Shown here piece after piece: positions 21,282-29,555 of a DNA stretch of 64,000 bases. The first letter of the stretch is position 1; the number at the start of each line of letters is the position of its first letter. This DNA comes from Ferrimonas senticii DSM 18821. GTDB taxonomy: Bacteria > Pseudomonadota > Gammaproteobacteria > Enterobacterales > Shewanellaceae. Below the pieces are notes generated by a model. That model saw nothing but the letters and a program-made list of their open reading frames with translations. It was not told where the DNA came from and ran no database searches. The DNA is taken from NCBI RefSeq assembly GCF_000422665.1, contig NZ_AUGM01000008.1:1-64000 (forward strand), written 5' to 3'. The translations under genes were made by a program, and so were the position numbers.

Positions 21282-21523
21282 GGCGTGTTGACGTTTGGTG
21301 TTCAGAATTTGGTCGAGGATAGCGGCTGTCAATCGAGGATTACGATTGAAGACATAGTGGCTCTACGTCGAAATCGTATGACGAAGAGTGACAGCTGCTA
21401 GTCCGACCCTACAAGGCGCCCCTCAGTGATCTCTGAACAGCAAAATTAACCGACCAAAAACAATTTGCTGTCAAAAGCAACTAACAATGGGCGCAAAAAT
21501 ATACAGCAAAGGTCAACACGCCC
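21281..21523. mobile_element. MITE-like element (243 bp) inserted in the mltF stop codon
   Basis: The ends are inverted repeats: GGGCGTGTTGACGTTTGGTG on the left and, read on the other strand, GGGCGTGTTGACCTTTGCTG on the right (18 of 20 identical). TA flanks both sides (21279-21280 and 21524-21525), consistent with a target duplication. There is no open frame of transposase size inside. The ends closely match those of the IS5-family element at 58091-58974, which would be the sort of transposase source that mobilises it. Confidence 0.85.
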
Positions 21524-21525
21524 TA

Positions 21526-21891
21526 ACCTCTTAGAGGTAGCGGCCAACATCACGGTTGCGACAATTAATCGACACCATCGACAGATCGCGTTAAAAACCA
21601 CCAACCCTTGCGGCATTTGCGATACGACCCCATTGACCTACATGGTGATTCGATACAAAGTGGCATTCTGTTTGCAATGTTTGCAACGTCTGCTGATTTG
21701 TTAAGTCTGCGTGAACCGGTGGCGCTTATCGCCACGTATAACACGTTGATTTAACTATGGTCATGCAAGTGTCACACGGCGGTCGGCCAAGCGTCATCTG
21801 GACGTTTTAGTTTGCCCCGTGCAACACCAGTTACAGCCGACAAGGTCGTCGGTTGCGTAGTTAAGAAAGGAAAGTAAAAAGGAGGTTCGCC
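21526..21891. other. Intergenic stretch with no recognised gene
   Basis: This stretch lies between the MITE and the small ORF at 21892. It contains a short GTGGCG...CGCCAC hairpin near 21720-21736 but no convincing coding region. It probably holds the promoter of the small ORF. Confidence 0.4.
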
Positions 21892-22056
21892 ATGAATCGC
21901 ACTCGTCGTAGACGGTTGGCAACCACCAGTTTGTGTGAACGACGCCGGATTGCGCGCAAGCGCAGCCAGATCCGCGTAGTACAACGCACCAAACTGTTTG
22001 GCACCATCTATCAGGATATTACTCCTGAGGTCGTCAGCAGCGCCCACTGCAACTAA
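21892..22056 (+). CDS. Small Arg-rich basic protein (54 aa), unknown
   Basis: An AAAAAGGAGG ribosome site, one of the strongest in the window, lies 7 bases before an ATG that opens a 54-codon frame. The product begins MNRTRRRRLATTSL and continues with CERRRIARKRSQIR, so it is very basic in its first 35 residues and could bind RNA or DNA. The C-terminus is more neutral (TPEVVSSAHCN). A large hairpin terminator follows within 20 bases, giving a complete small transcription unit. I do not recognise the family. It could alternatively be a leader peptide, but no downstream gene is close enough to make that likely. Confidence 0.6.
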   Translation: MNRTRRRRLATTSLCERRRIARKRSQIRVVQRTKLFGTIYQDITPEVVSSAHCN

Positions 22057-22072
22057 ATCGGGCAATCCCATC

Positions 22073-22135
22073 GAGCGCCATGCTTTTCGTTGAGGTTCAC
22101 TGAACCCGACCTCACGAAAACCGGCGCTCTAATTA
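22073..22135 (+). terminator. Long nested hairpin, probable terminator of the small ORF
   Basis: GAGCGCC (22073-22079) pairs with GGCGCTC (22123-22129), and inside it TTTTCGT/TGAGGT pair with ACCTCA/CGAAAA. The stem is followed by TAATTATTTC. It is longer than an ordinary terminator and could also be a structured 3' end. Confidence 0.6.
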
Positions 22136-22316
22136 TTTCTGGCATTCGCCACTGTTCATTTCAACGCTCTACGTTTGCCATCAACGCCACCGCTTAATAG
22201 TACTGACAATGGCAAATAGCCCAATCACTTAGCAATGAACTTCCCAGACTAAGTTGGCGCTGAACTGCATCCACTGGCGTGTTATTGTGGGGCAAACGCC
22301 GCTGCGAGCCACCACC

Positions 22317-23021
22317 ATGACACCGGACGTCGATCCTCGCTCCATCGTGACCCCATACGCCTTTACGGTGGCCGACACACTGCTGCATCGGCCACTGGCT
22401 TCGCCAATGCGACGGGCGCTGGCGCTGTTTATCGATCTACTGCTGGTGCTGCTGTTGGCCGAGTTAAGCCTTAGTGTGTTGCTGACCACCATCGTGCTGG
22501 TGGCGCTGTTTCGCTGGCACGGCTGGCAAGTGGGCCGCGCCATTACCACCAGTGTGTTTGCGGCGATGGGATTATGGCTGGCGGGGGCGGTGGTGATTGA
22601 GTTACTGCCAGAATCGTGGGCGCACGAGCTGCGCTATACCAGAATCAATGACGCCACTGATTTAGGCAGCAACCGCACCAACATCGCCAGCGACTCGCCA
22701 TTAGGCTTGGGGCTATCTTGGGCGGCGCTCTATTTTTCGCTGTTTACTGCCCGCTTTAAGGGACAAACGTTAGGTAAGCGGATTATGCGGATCCAGGTGC
22801 GGCGGCTCGATAATCAACCACTAAGCCTATGGGAAGCGTTCAGTCGCTACGGCGGCTATGGCGCCGGGATCGCCACCGGCATGTTAGGGTTTATTCAGAT
22901 ATTTTGGGATCCCAACCGCCAAGGGATCCACGATAAGATAGCCTCGACGGTGGTAATTGATCTGCGCAGTAATGCCCGCGCCAACGCCCGCCGCGAACGC
23001 CGCAAGCTAATCAGTGGCTAA
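22317..23021 (+). CDS. RDD-family membrane protein
   Basis: This RDD-domain inner-membrane protein has about 234 residues from the ATG at 22317. The first helix holds the family's Arg and Asp residues in MRRALALFIDLLLVLLL. Further hydrophobic segments follow, and the C-terminal motif FKGQTLGKRIMRIQV is typical of the family, as is the ending DPNRQGIHDKIASTVVI. The function of RDD proteins is mostly unknown; some have been linked to ion transport. A longer TTG-initiated frame from 22254 exists but lacks family support. The gene converges with tadA. Confidence 0.82.
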   Translation: MTPDVDPRSIVTPYAFTVADTLLHRPLASPMRRALALFIDLLLVLLLAELSLSVLLTTIVLVALFRWHGWQVGRAITTSVFAAMGLWLAGAVVIELLPESWAHELRYTRINDATDLGSNRTNIASDSPLGLGLSWAALYFSLFTARFKGQTLGKRIMRIQVRRLDNQPLSLWEAFSRYGGYGAGIATGMLGFIQIFWDPNRQGIHDKIASTVVIDLRSNARANARRERRKLISG

Positions 23022-23034
23022 TAGCCAGTAACGA

Positions 23035-23556
23035 TTAATCGCCGTTTTGTTCGGCGGCTTTGCGGGCTTGTTTCAGCGCTTTTTGTTCTTGGCGACGACG
23101 CCGGAAGAACGCACTAAGTTGTTCACCACACTCCTCGGCTAACACCCCAGCAACTACCTCTGGCCAATGGTTTAAGCGTGCGTCGTCGAGCAAATTCATG
23201 ACTGAACCGGCGGCTCCAGTTTTCAGATCACTGGCGCCAAACACTACAGTACCGACTCGCGCATGCACGATCGCCCCGGCGCACATTGGGCACGGTTCTA
23301 AGGTGATGTACAAGGTGGTATCCAGCAACCGGTAATTATCCAGCTTTGCTCCAGCTTGGCGCAGCACTTGGATCTCGGCATGGGCGGTCGGATCGTTATC
23401 GGTAATACAGCGGTTGTAACCCTCTGCCACCACTTCACCATCTTTGACCAACACCGCACCACAGGGCACTTCTCCCAAGGCTTCGGCTTTCGCTGCCAAA
23501 TTGATGGCGTAGCTCATCCAATATTGATGTGATGATTGCGCAGTTGCTTGTGTCAC
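23035..23556 (-). CDS. tadA: tRNA-specific adenosine deaminase
   Basis: TadA converts adenosine 34 to inosine in tRNA-Arg(ACG). The 173-residue protein has the zinc deaminase motifs: HAEIQVLRQ, with the His ligand and proton-shuttle Glu, and PCPMCAGAI, with two Cys ligands. The start is a GTG at 23556 with GGGAGAG upstream. The basic tail (FRRRRQEQKALKQARKAAEQ) is usual in this family. Its position near purL and mltF matches related genomes. Confidence 0.95.
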   Translation of the reverse strand: MTQATAQSSHQYWMSYAINLAAKAEALGEVPCGAVLVKDGEVVAEGYNRCITDNDPTAHAEIQVLRQAGAKLDNYRLLDTTLYITLEPCPMCAGAIVHARVGTVVFGASDLKTGAAGSVMNLLDDARLNHWPEVVAGVLAEECGEQLSAFFRRRRQEQKALKQARKAAEQNGD

Positions 23557-23715
23557 GAATGCTCTCCCAATTTGTGGCTGGCAATTTTAAACCATCCAGC
23601 AATGGCGATTCACCACACAAATAGTGTTAAGTGCATCAAAATTCAATCAATCATCACTGCCATCGACATCACTACAGGGTCAAAATGTCGATTTAATCCG
23701 CATCTCACGGAACGA

Positions 23716-24633
23716 GTGTCAGTGAACTTCCCCTATCCGTTTTTCCGCGCCGCCTGCGATGCGCTGCCAAATCAAGTAGCGATCATCGATGAACAGGGCA
23801 CCATTTTATTTGTTAACCAAGCGTGGTTGCTGTTTTCTCAACAGCATGGCTTGGTGCACGACTGGGTAGGTTTTAGTTATTGGCAGTTGTGCAATGACGA
23901 ACCCAATGACGTCTTTGGTATCAAACAGGTGTTAAGCGGCAAACAGGCCAGCTACAGTGCCGAAATGTGCTTTACCGCCGAACAGCAAGCCCACTGGTTT
24001 TTACTGACCGCCACCCCATTTGACTGGCAAGGACAACGGTTAACCACCATCAGTCGCTGCGATATTTCGGCGCAGAAACTGGTTGAACGGCAAATTGGCG
24101 AACTTACCCTAAGCGATTCGTTGACCTCGCTGGCCAATCGCCACCACTTTAATTTGTTCTTTGAACGGGAATGGCGCCGCGCTTGTCGTGAACAACAGCC
24201 ATTATCGCTGCTGCTGATCGATGTCGATCGCTTCAAGCACTACAACGACCGCTATGGCCATCAAAAAGGCGACGAGTGTCTGAGATTAATTGCAGAGCTG
24301 CTGCGTCAATTTGCTAAGCGCCCTAGCGATCTGATCTGCCGCTACGGCGGCGAAGAGTTTGTGATTGTGTTGGGCAATACCCCCAGCGAGGCCGCCAAAC
24401 AGATGGCCGAGCGCCTGTTAAGTGCCATGCGCAAACTGGGGATCCCGCACGCCGACAACGATCTGGCGCCAGTGGTGACCATCAGCATCGGCGTTTCGAG
24501 CCAAATTCCACAACCCAAGGTAGAGCGTGAACAGTTGCTCGATGCGGTCGATAAAGCGCTCTATGAAGCCAAAAAGCTGGGGCGTGATGGCTATCGCTAT
24601 CTGCAATTTGAACCTACCGCAATGGCCGAGTAA
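23716..24633 (+). CDS. PAS-GGDEF diguanylate cyclase
   Basis: The product is predicted to make cyclic di-GMP from two GTP. Residues 1-140 contain a PAS-like sensor (DEQGTILFVNQAWL). The C-terminal GGDEF domain (about 145-300) has an intact active site, RYGGEEFVIVLG. It also has an upstream RPSD sequence five residues before the site, which fits the inhibitory I-site RxxD. There are no membrane segments, so it should be cytosolic. The frame is open from 23536, but that would overlap tadA and its upstream residues look non-coding. GTG at 23716 or 23722, after ACGGAACGA, is the likely start (about 305 residues). Confidence 0.87.
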   Translation: MSVNFPYPFFRAACDALPNQVAIIDEQGTILFVNQAWLLFSQQHGLVHDWVGFSYWQLCNDEPNDVFGIKQVLSGKQASYSAEMCFTAEQQAHWFLLTATPFDWQGQRLTTISRCDISAQKLVERQIGELTLSDSLTSLANRHHFNLFFEREWRRACREQQPLSLLLIDVDRFKHYNDRYGHQKGDECLRLIAELLRQFAKRPSDLICRYGGEEFVIVLGNTPSEAAKQMAERLLSAMRKLGIPHADNDLAPVVTISIGVSSQIPQPKVEREQLLDAVDKALYEAKKLGRDGYRYLQFEPTAMAE

Positions 24634-24781
24634 CCAGCGCCAACGCAGGGTTATCACCTACAACATCAACGGCTGCCTATCTGATCGGGTTCAGTAGTGC
24701 AGCCCTATTGGCTATACGTCGGTATCAGCCGATTTTTCAGCGTGATAGGCTGTAGTTACCGCCCTTTAACTAGTACCGCGC

Positions 24782-25057
24782 ATGTCTACTGATCCCGAGC
24801 AACTGCTTAAACGCCATCAACAGTTAACCCACAGCGACAACCAAAAAGTGAGTTCTCACACCCAGCGCGAATCTGGCGATTGGTGGCTAAATACGTTGAT
24901 GCTGGAAGGGCAAACCGTACCGTTTAAATACAAACGCAAACAACAATACCAGAGCCTGAAAGGCGCCCGCGTAAACCTGACCTACTACCCAGATGTCGAA
25001 GTGGTCGCCGGCTTTGAGGTCGAAATCATGAAAGTGGTGCGGCTAAAGCGCAGTTAA
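24782..25057 (+). CDS. Conserved-looking small protein (91 aa), function unknown
   Basis: This 91-residue soluble, hydrophilic protein contains GDWWLNTLMLEGQTVPFKYKR followed by a strand-rich end with VEVVAGFEVEIMKVVRLKR. The ATG at 24782 has a weak ribosome site. Codon use resembles the neighbours, so I judge it a real core gene. I do not recognise a named family. Confidence 0.65.
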   Translation: MSTDPEQLLKRHQQLTHSDNQKVSSHTQRESGDWWLNTLMLEGQTVPFKYKRKQQYQSLKGARVNLTYYPDVEVVAGFEVEIMKVVRLKRS

Positions 25058-25149
25058 CTTGCCAACACTGCTGCATGGCGTTGGCATGCGTCATCTATCA
25101 CCGAATAGGTCTGCACAGCGTCCGCTACCGCTGAGTGAACAATAAAAAA

Positions 25150-25176
25150 AGGCGAAGTGCGTAAATCACTTCGCCT
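25150..25176 (-). terminator. Intrinsic terminator of the lysine-riboswitch operon
   Basis: On the minus strand, AGGCGAAGTG pairs with CACTTCGCCT and is followed by seven T residues (plus-strand A run at 25144-25150). It lies just past the stop of the saccharopine dehydrogenase gene. It may also serve the convergent gene ending at 25057. Confidence 0.85.
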
Positions 25177-25202
25177 AGCAACGTTGCGGTAATTATCCGG
25201 CC

Positions 25203-26270
25203 TCAATCAAAGTAACGCACCAAGGCATTTTGGTAAAAGGTTGCCGCTCGCTGCCACACTTCAGCTCCCTCGCCACTGCGGGCAAGTTCCAGCAGATGCG
25301 GCAATAACAACCCAGCAAACTCTTCGCTGCTCTCTTTCGGCAACACCGTTGGCAGGTGATCGACTGCTTGAATGTAAACGCCATCCACATTCGATGGCAC
25401 AATTGGCTGTGGCAAGGTGGTGATGGAATCGTAGATCCGAATTGGATTGTCGGGATTATTCGGATCGCAGCTAACATCACTGATGATGCTCAAGCGGCGC
25501 GGTTCAGCAAGACTTTGGGCAGTCACAAACGGCGCAGTCCCCGGTGCCAAGTAAGCACAGTTGATCATGATGTCAAAATCATTGATTGCGGCAAACGGAC
25601 CGCCCGCTTGGGTTTCCGCTAGATCCCATTGCACGGCGGTAATGCCCAGCTCCTCGCACAGTTCGACGGCGCCGCGACCGCAACGGCCTTTAGCGCCAAT
25701 CACCAGTACTTTCGGTAATGCTGTGCCGCAAGCTTGTAACGCTCGAAGCTGCTGCAAGTACTGCACCTTGTTGGGGTAGCTGCACTGCGCTGGGAAAAGT
25801 TCATCGCTATTGGCGTGATGATAGTAACCGGCAATGGCAACCGCCGCCCCAACGTAACCGGCCCAATAGCCAAAGGCACACAGTCGACGGTCTTGGTCAT
25901 CTCGCAAAAACTCCAAATCAAAAATCTGGCCACCGCCACGATGAAAACGCCCTAGCACTTGCGCCGATTCATCCTGCCCTTTAAACACATGCGCAAAATA
26001 GATGTGGCGATGTACCAAGGCATGGTCTGCTACCGGTAACTCTTTCAAGCCAAGTACGTAGGCGTGATTGGGCGCCTCCTGCCAACTGCCTGGCCTCACC
26101 AACTGACACCCGACCGCCGCAAACTCTTGATCGGTAAAGATCCGCTCTTCGCTGCGCTCCACCACCACGTCGGCACCAGTGGCCAACAGCGTTGCTGCGC
26201 CCGCCGGGGTCAACGGGCTACGACGTTCGCCGGATTTCACTTCGGCACGCAGCCAAAACAGAGGATTCAT
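25203..26270 (-). CDS. Saccharopine dehydrogenase (L-lysine-forming, LYS1-like)
   Basis: The enzyme interconverts saccharopine with lysine plus 2-oxoglutarate using NAD. The 355-residue protein resembles fungal-type LYS1 and its bacterial relatives in the AlaDH/PNT fold. Visible features are AEVKSGERRSPLTPAG at the N-terminus, LGLKELP, HIYFAHVFKGQ, LRDDQDRRLCAFGYWAGYVG and the Rossmann segment LVIGAKGRCGRGAVE. The gene lies 31 bases downstream of the NhaC-family gene and so belongs to the operon headed by the lysine riboswitch, which supports a role in lysine metabolism. The direction in vivo, synthesis or breakdown, is not shown by sequence. Confidence 0.88.
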   Translation of the reverse strand: MNPLFWLRAEVKSGERRSPLTPAGAATLLATGADVVVERSEERIFTDQEFAAVGCQLVRPGSWQEAPNHAYVLGLKELPVADHALVHRHIYFAHVFKGQDESAQVLGRFHRGGGQIFDLEFLRDDQDRRLCAFGYWAGYVGAAVAIAGYYHHANSDELFPAQCSYPNKVQYLQQLRALQACGTALPKVLVIGAKGRCGRGAVELCEELGITAVQWDLAETQAGGPFAAINDFDIMINCAYLAPGTAPFVTAQSLAEPRRLSIISDVSCDPNNPDNPIRIYDSITTLPQPIVPSNVDGVYIQAVDHLPTVLPKESSEEFAGLLLPHLLELARSGEGAEVWQRAATFYQNALVRYFD

Positions 26271-26301
26271 AATCTGGTTCCTTATCTTTTACCAATGGCG
26301 A

Positions 26302-27798
26302 CTACGCGGTCACCAGCTGTTGTTGTTCATTGCGACGTTGACGTCGAGTCATCACCACTATCAAGCCAAACTGCAGCAGCAACGCCAGCAGCACAGTCCA
26401 TGGATTCTGAGTTAACTGCGCCACCATAAAACCGATGCAGGCCGCTACGCCGGTCAGAATCGCGTAGGGGAATTGAGTGCGAACGTGACTGCCGTGATCA
26501 CAACCGGTCGCCATCGAACTTAAAATGGTGGTGTCAGATATCGGCGAGGCGTGATCGCCAAGCAGGCCACCACTAAGCGCAGCGCCAATGCACACCAATG
26601 GATCGGCGCCTAACGTCACCGCGACCGGCACCGTAATCGGAATGAGCAGTGCAAAGGTGCCCCAAGACGATCCGGTAGCAACCGAAACGAATGCGCCAAT
26701 CACAAACACCAACGATGGCACCAAGAAGATCGGCAGGCGGCCGTCCAACAACTGGCTAATGTAATCGCCAGTGCCCAAGGTTTTACAGATGCTGCCCAGC
26801 GTCCAGGCCAGCAATAAGATCACTAAAATCAATGTGATGCGCTGCATCCCAGCAAGGAAAGTATTGAACGACTGCGACGGGGTCATTACTCGCTTACGCC
26901 AATACAGCACCATCGCCACCAAGGTCGCCACCACATAGCTGCTGCCCAATGACATGCGGATCACCGGTCCGTTGATTTTTCCTTGAACGCCGTAGTTGTA
27001 GATAAACAGACAAATTAAGGTGCCGAACAGCGCCGCCAGCGGCAGCAGCACTAAGCTAATGTCGACCGCAGCCTGTTGTTGCTGACTCTGCAGCTGACGC
27101 TGCTGCGCTTCCTTGGCGGCTCGCTGCGCCTCGGCCATTGGCCCCCAGTCTTGATTTAACAGGGCGTACATCGGGATCGCTGCCAACGCTAGCAATGGGT
27201 AGAGCTGATAGGGGATCACTTGCAAGAACACCGTAAAACCATCAACTTTTTGGCCTAAGTTGGTAAAAGCGTTCTCGATCAATCCTTGGGAATATACGCC
27301 CCAACTGATGATGGGAACTAGCACACACACCGGCGATGAGGTGGAATCGATGATGTAAGCTAACTTTTCTCTACTGACGCGCAGACGGTCGAATATCGGC
27401 GCAAACATCGGCCCGAGAATGAGCGAGTTACCAGAATCGGTAAAGAATATCCCCAGCCCAGTAAGCCAACTGGCGAGCTTCGCTTTAACCGGCGAAGTAA
27501 TGTAACGCGTGCTTAATTGCGAAAACGCTTTCATCCCACCGGACTGCTCAACCAAATAGATAAAGCCGGAGATGATGGTGATAACTACGATGATTTGAGC
27601 ATTACCGCCTTGGGCTAGCTGGGTAAATGGCCCATCCACGAGTAGCCCCTGAAGCGCATCCACTGGCTGGCCACCGTGAATAATCAACATACCGGTAAAG
27701 GTCGCCACCCCTAAAGACAGCACCACATGCCGCGTTGTAAACGCCAATATCAGCGCTAACAGCGGTGGTACAACCGCCCAAAAACCAAAACTTTCCAT
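26302..27798 (-). CDS. NhaC-family transporter, candidate lysine transporter
   Basis: This polytopic inner-membrane protein of 498 residues has the NhaC Na+/H+ antiporter family hallmark GDHASPISDTTILSSM in its C-terminal half. Related bacterial genes behind lysine riboswitches are generally regarded as lysine transporters, and this one has a lysine riboswitch in its leader, so lysine uptake is the better guess. The ATG at 27798 has AGGA eight bases upstream. A short 'TACATC' in the leader can pair with the 'GATGTA' beside this ribosome site. It is co-transcribed with saccharopine dehydrogenase. Confidence 0.87.
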   Translation of the reverse strand: MESFGFWAVVPPLLALILAFTTRHVVLSLGVATFTGMLIIHGGQPVDALQGLLVDGPFTQLAQGGNAQIIVVITIISGFIYLVEQSGGMKAFSQLSTRYITSPVKAKLASWLTGLGIFFTDSGNSLILGPMFAPIFDRLRVSREKLAYIIDSTSSPVCVLVPIISWGVYSQGLIENAFTNLGQKVDGFTVFLQVIPYQLYPLLALAAIPMYALLNQDWGPMAEAQRAAKEAQQRQLQSQQQQAAVDISLVLLPLAALFGTLICLFIYNYGVQGKINGPVIRMSLGSSYVVATLVAMVLYWRKRVMTPSQSFNTFLAGMQRITLILVILLLAWTLGSICKTLGTGDYISQLLDGRLPIFLVPSLVFVIGAFVSVATGSSWGTFALLIPITVPVAVTLGADPLVCIGAALSGGLLGDHASPISDTTILSSMATGCDHGSHVRTQFPYAILTGVAACIGFMVAQLTQNPWTVLLALLLQFGLIVVMTRRQRRNEQQQLVTA

Positions 27799-27910
27799 TA
27801 ATTACATCCTGATCTTTTTATAAGAATCTGGCGTGCTAAACGCCTGCAAGATGTAGGGAGGGACTGTTGATACATTGCCGATCGGCAACACAAGTCAGCG
27901 AACTTGCGCG

Positions 27911-28078
27911 ATATCAGTAGCACTCCACGGACTAGAGCCGTGACAGTGTGATCCCTATTAAAGACCACCCCAGCACAAAAGGATGACGCCTCTTGCACTT
28001 CGGCGTTGACTCCTTTGGCCAGCGTCATCGGGGTCAACCTCGACTGGTTACTGATAGGCAACGCGCCTCTACAAATAC
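27911..28078 (-). ncRNA. Lysine riboswitch (L box)
   Basis: Read on the minus strand, the leader begins AGAGGCGCGTTGCC, identical to the start of the E. coli lysC riboswitch core. It then shows GCCGAAGTG, GCTGGGG, ACTGTCACGG and GTGGAGTGCTACTG in the conserved order of the family. A short perfect hairpin (ACTTGGAG/CTCCAAGT) sits at its 5' edge. Past the aptamer there is no obvious U-tailed terminator. Instead TACATC (27850-27855, minus strand) can pair with GATGTA beside the ribosome site (27803-27808), which suggests control of translation of the NhaC-family gene. Confidence 0.92.
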
Positions 28079-28105
28079 TTGGAGTGTGCTCCAAGTGAAA
28101 TCGAG

Positions 28106-28134
28106 CATATCAGCAATTTTTTGAAAAGTATCAA
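28106..28134 (-). promoter_or_regulatory. Probable sigma-70 promoter of the riboswitch transcript
   Basis: On the minus strand, TTGATA (28129-28134) and GATATG (28106-28111) are separated by 17 bases and lie just upstream of the riboswitch. This was assigned by eye; other spacings are possible. Confidence 0.5.
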
Positions 28135-28603
28135 TGCTGTCGCATGCGTAATAAAAACACCTAAATAGAAACTAATGAGCAGCTAATCACTATTCGCCCA
28201 ACAATACCACCAGTCAAAGTTAATCTCGCCGAGCTTAATAAACTCACAAGCAAATGCGCTTAATCAAGCAACCAACCAGAATAGCAGTCGCAATCAAAAT
28301 AACTTCACTTGGAAATATTAAATCAAATATCAATCAGACTTGATAAATAGCAAAGCGATATTATTGCAATCGCTACCGCACGGAATAACAGGATTATATT
28401 TAAACTAGCCAAAGAAACAGGCAAAAATAATATAACCAGTAAATTGCCCAACCTAAAAACCAAATATCGCAGCAACTTTGAGCCTTGCCAGTCACAATTA
28501 AATATCGAAAGAAAATCGAAGCTAATTAACTATTTAAGCATGAAACATCGCTTTGCCGATAATTGTTATCAAAGCATTGGTATAAGCTAATGGAAATAGG
28601 CGT
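28135..28603. other. AT-rich gap at the left edge of the island
   Basis: This non-coding, AT-rich sequence lies between the riboswitch promoter and the broken recombinase. No gene was recognised. The left boundary of the integrated material must lie in or near this stretch, ending at about 28604 where recombinase homology begins. Confidence 0.45.
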
Positions 28604-29173
28604 TAGTGTCCCTACCCTGCCAAAACGCTTGTTGATGGTCGAAATAGGCAGTCGCCCTTCATCCAGCGGTCGCTGCTCGTATTTCATGGCCAACTTAGCA
28701 TCAAACCGGCGAATTCGGACGTCGCCGACAATCTTGATGAATTCGTTAAAGACCAACTCGTTGTGGGACTGCTCGTGCTCGCCCCACGCGTTCGCTCGCA
28801 GCTTTTCGGCGGTGAACTGGGCAATGGCTTCCGACAACTTTGGCGAGTCGTCTGTGGCGGCCTTAACGGGCTTGGTTGCTGGTGTGATGGGCGTTGGAAC
28901 GCTCGGCTGCGGCGCATCATCAGCGCCACGAACTGGGCTGCTAACGGCTTCTGGCTCGCGGCCATGAATAATGTCAGCCAGTTCATCCAGCACTCGCCAA
29001 GAGCGCCTTATCGCCTCTTTGCGACAATGGGTTCGAAGTGACCGTTTGACTTCACGGCAGCCACGCTCGGCTTGCTGCGCTTTGGGCACGACTTACCGTG
29101 CATACCAAACCCCATGACGGGACTGAAACAGATAGGAAATTGAACCGGCAGAACGCGGCGAATAGGTACGCAA
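28604..29173 (-). pseudogene. Tyrosine recombinase (integrase) remnant, copy 1
   Basis: This is the N-terminal part of the same integrase found at 55056-56192. Homology runs from a TTG start at 29173 to about 28604 (…NKRFGRVGTL), then stops abruptly. The whole catalytic domain is missing. In addition, a TTA Leu codon of copy 2 is TAA here (29093-29095), so the frame is also broken near residue 27. It is not functional. It is oriented away from the Dpd cluster and marks that cluster's left border. Confidence 0.88.
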
Positions 29174-29456
29174 AATGTCTCACCGAGTGTCTCACTTCGG
29201 AAAGATACGATTAAGGTATTAATTTTGTTGCTTGAAGCGGCTTATTGCATAAGTGGCACCACAACATCAGACACTTACCATAGCTTTTGAAGCATAAGAT
29301 CGCATAAGAATAAAGCAAAAGGCTGCATAGACTGACAACCGACTCCGCAGCCAACTTGTAAACTTACAACATTTATCCCGGTATCCCCCGAGCGAAAGCA
29401 CCAAGCCCAGGTCAACGTTTGAATGCGGTTAGAAATGGGAGAACTACCCTCTCTTT
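29174..29456. repeat. Integrase upstream flank, copy 1 (att-side repeat)
   Basis: This sequence recurs upstream of all three integrase copies. It includes GTCTCACCGAGTGTCTCAC, several GCATAA motifs, and AATAAAGCAAAAGGCTGCAT. It ends around CTACCCTCTCTTT (29444-29456). The repeated short motifs look like arm-type recombinase binding sites. The border lies about 100 bases before queE. Confidence 0.75.
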
Positions 29457-29555
29457 CCACACTTCAAAATCGCAATTGTGATAATATTCCGCGTTTATTT
29501 CCAACGTTCGCGGGCTAACTAGCATAAGCCAAGCGCAGGTAAAGATAGGTGTAAG

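Noticed and set aside
21772-22071. 99-codon minus-strand frame antisense to the small basic ORF
   Set aside because: It has no ribosome site. The plus-strand ORF has a near-perfect one and a following terminator.
27798-28094. 98-codon minus-strand frame upstream of the NhaC-family gene
   Set aside because: It coincides with the lysine riboswitch aptamer; the sequence is explained as structured RNA.
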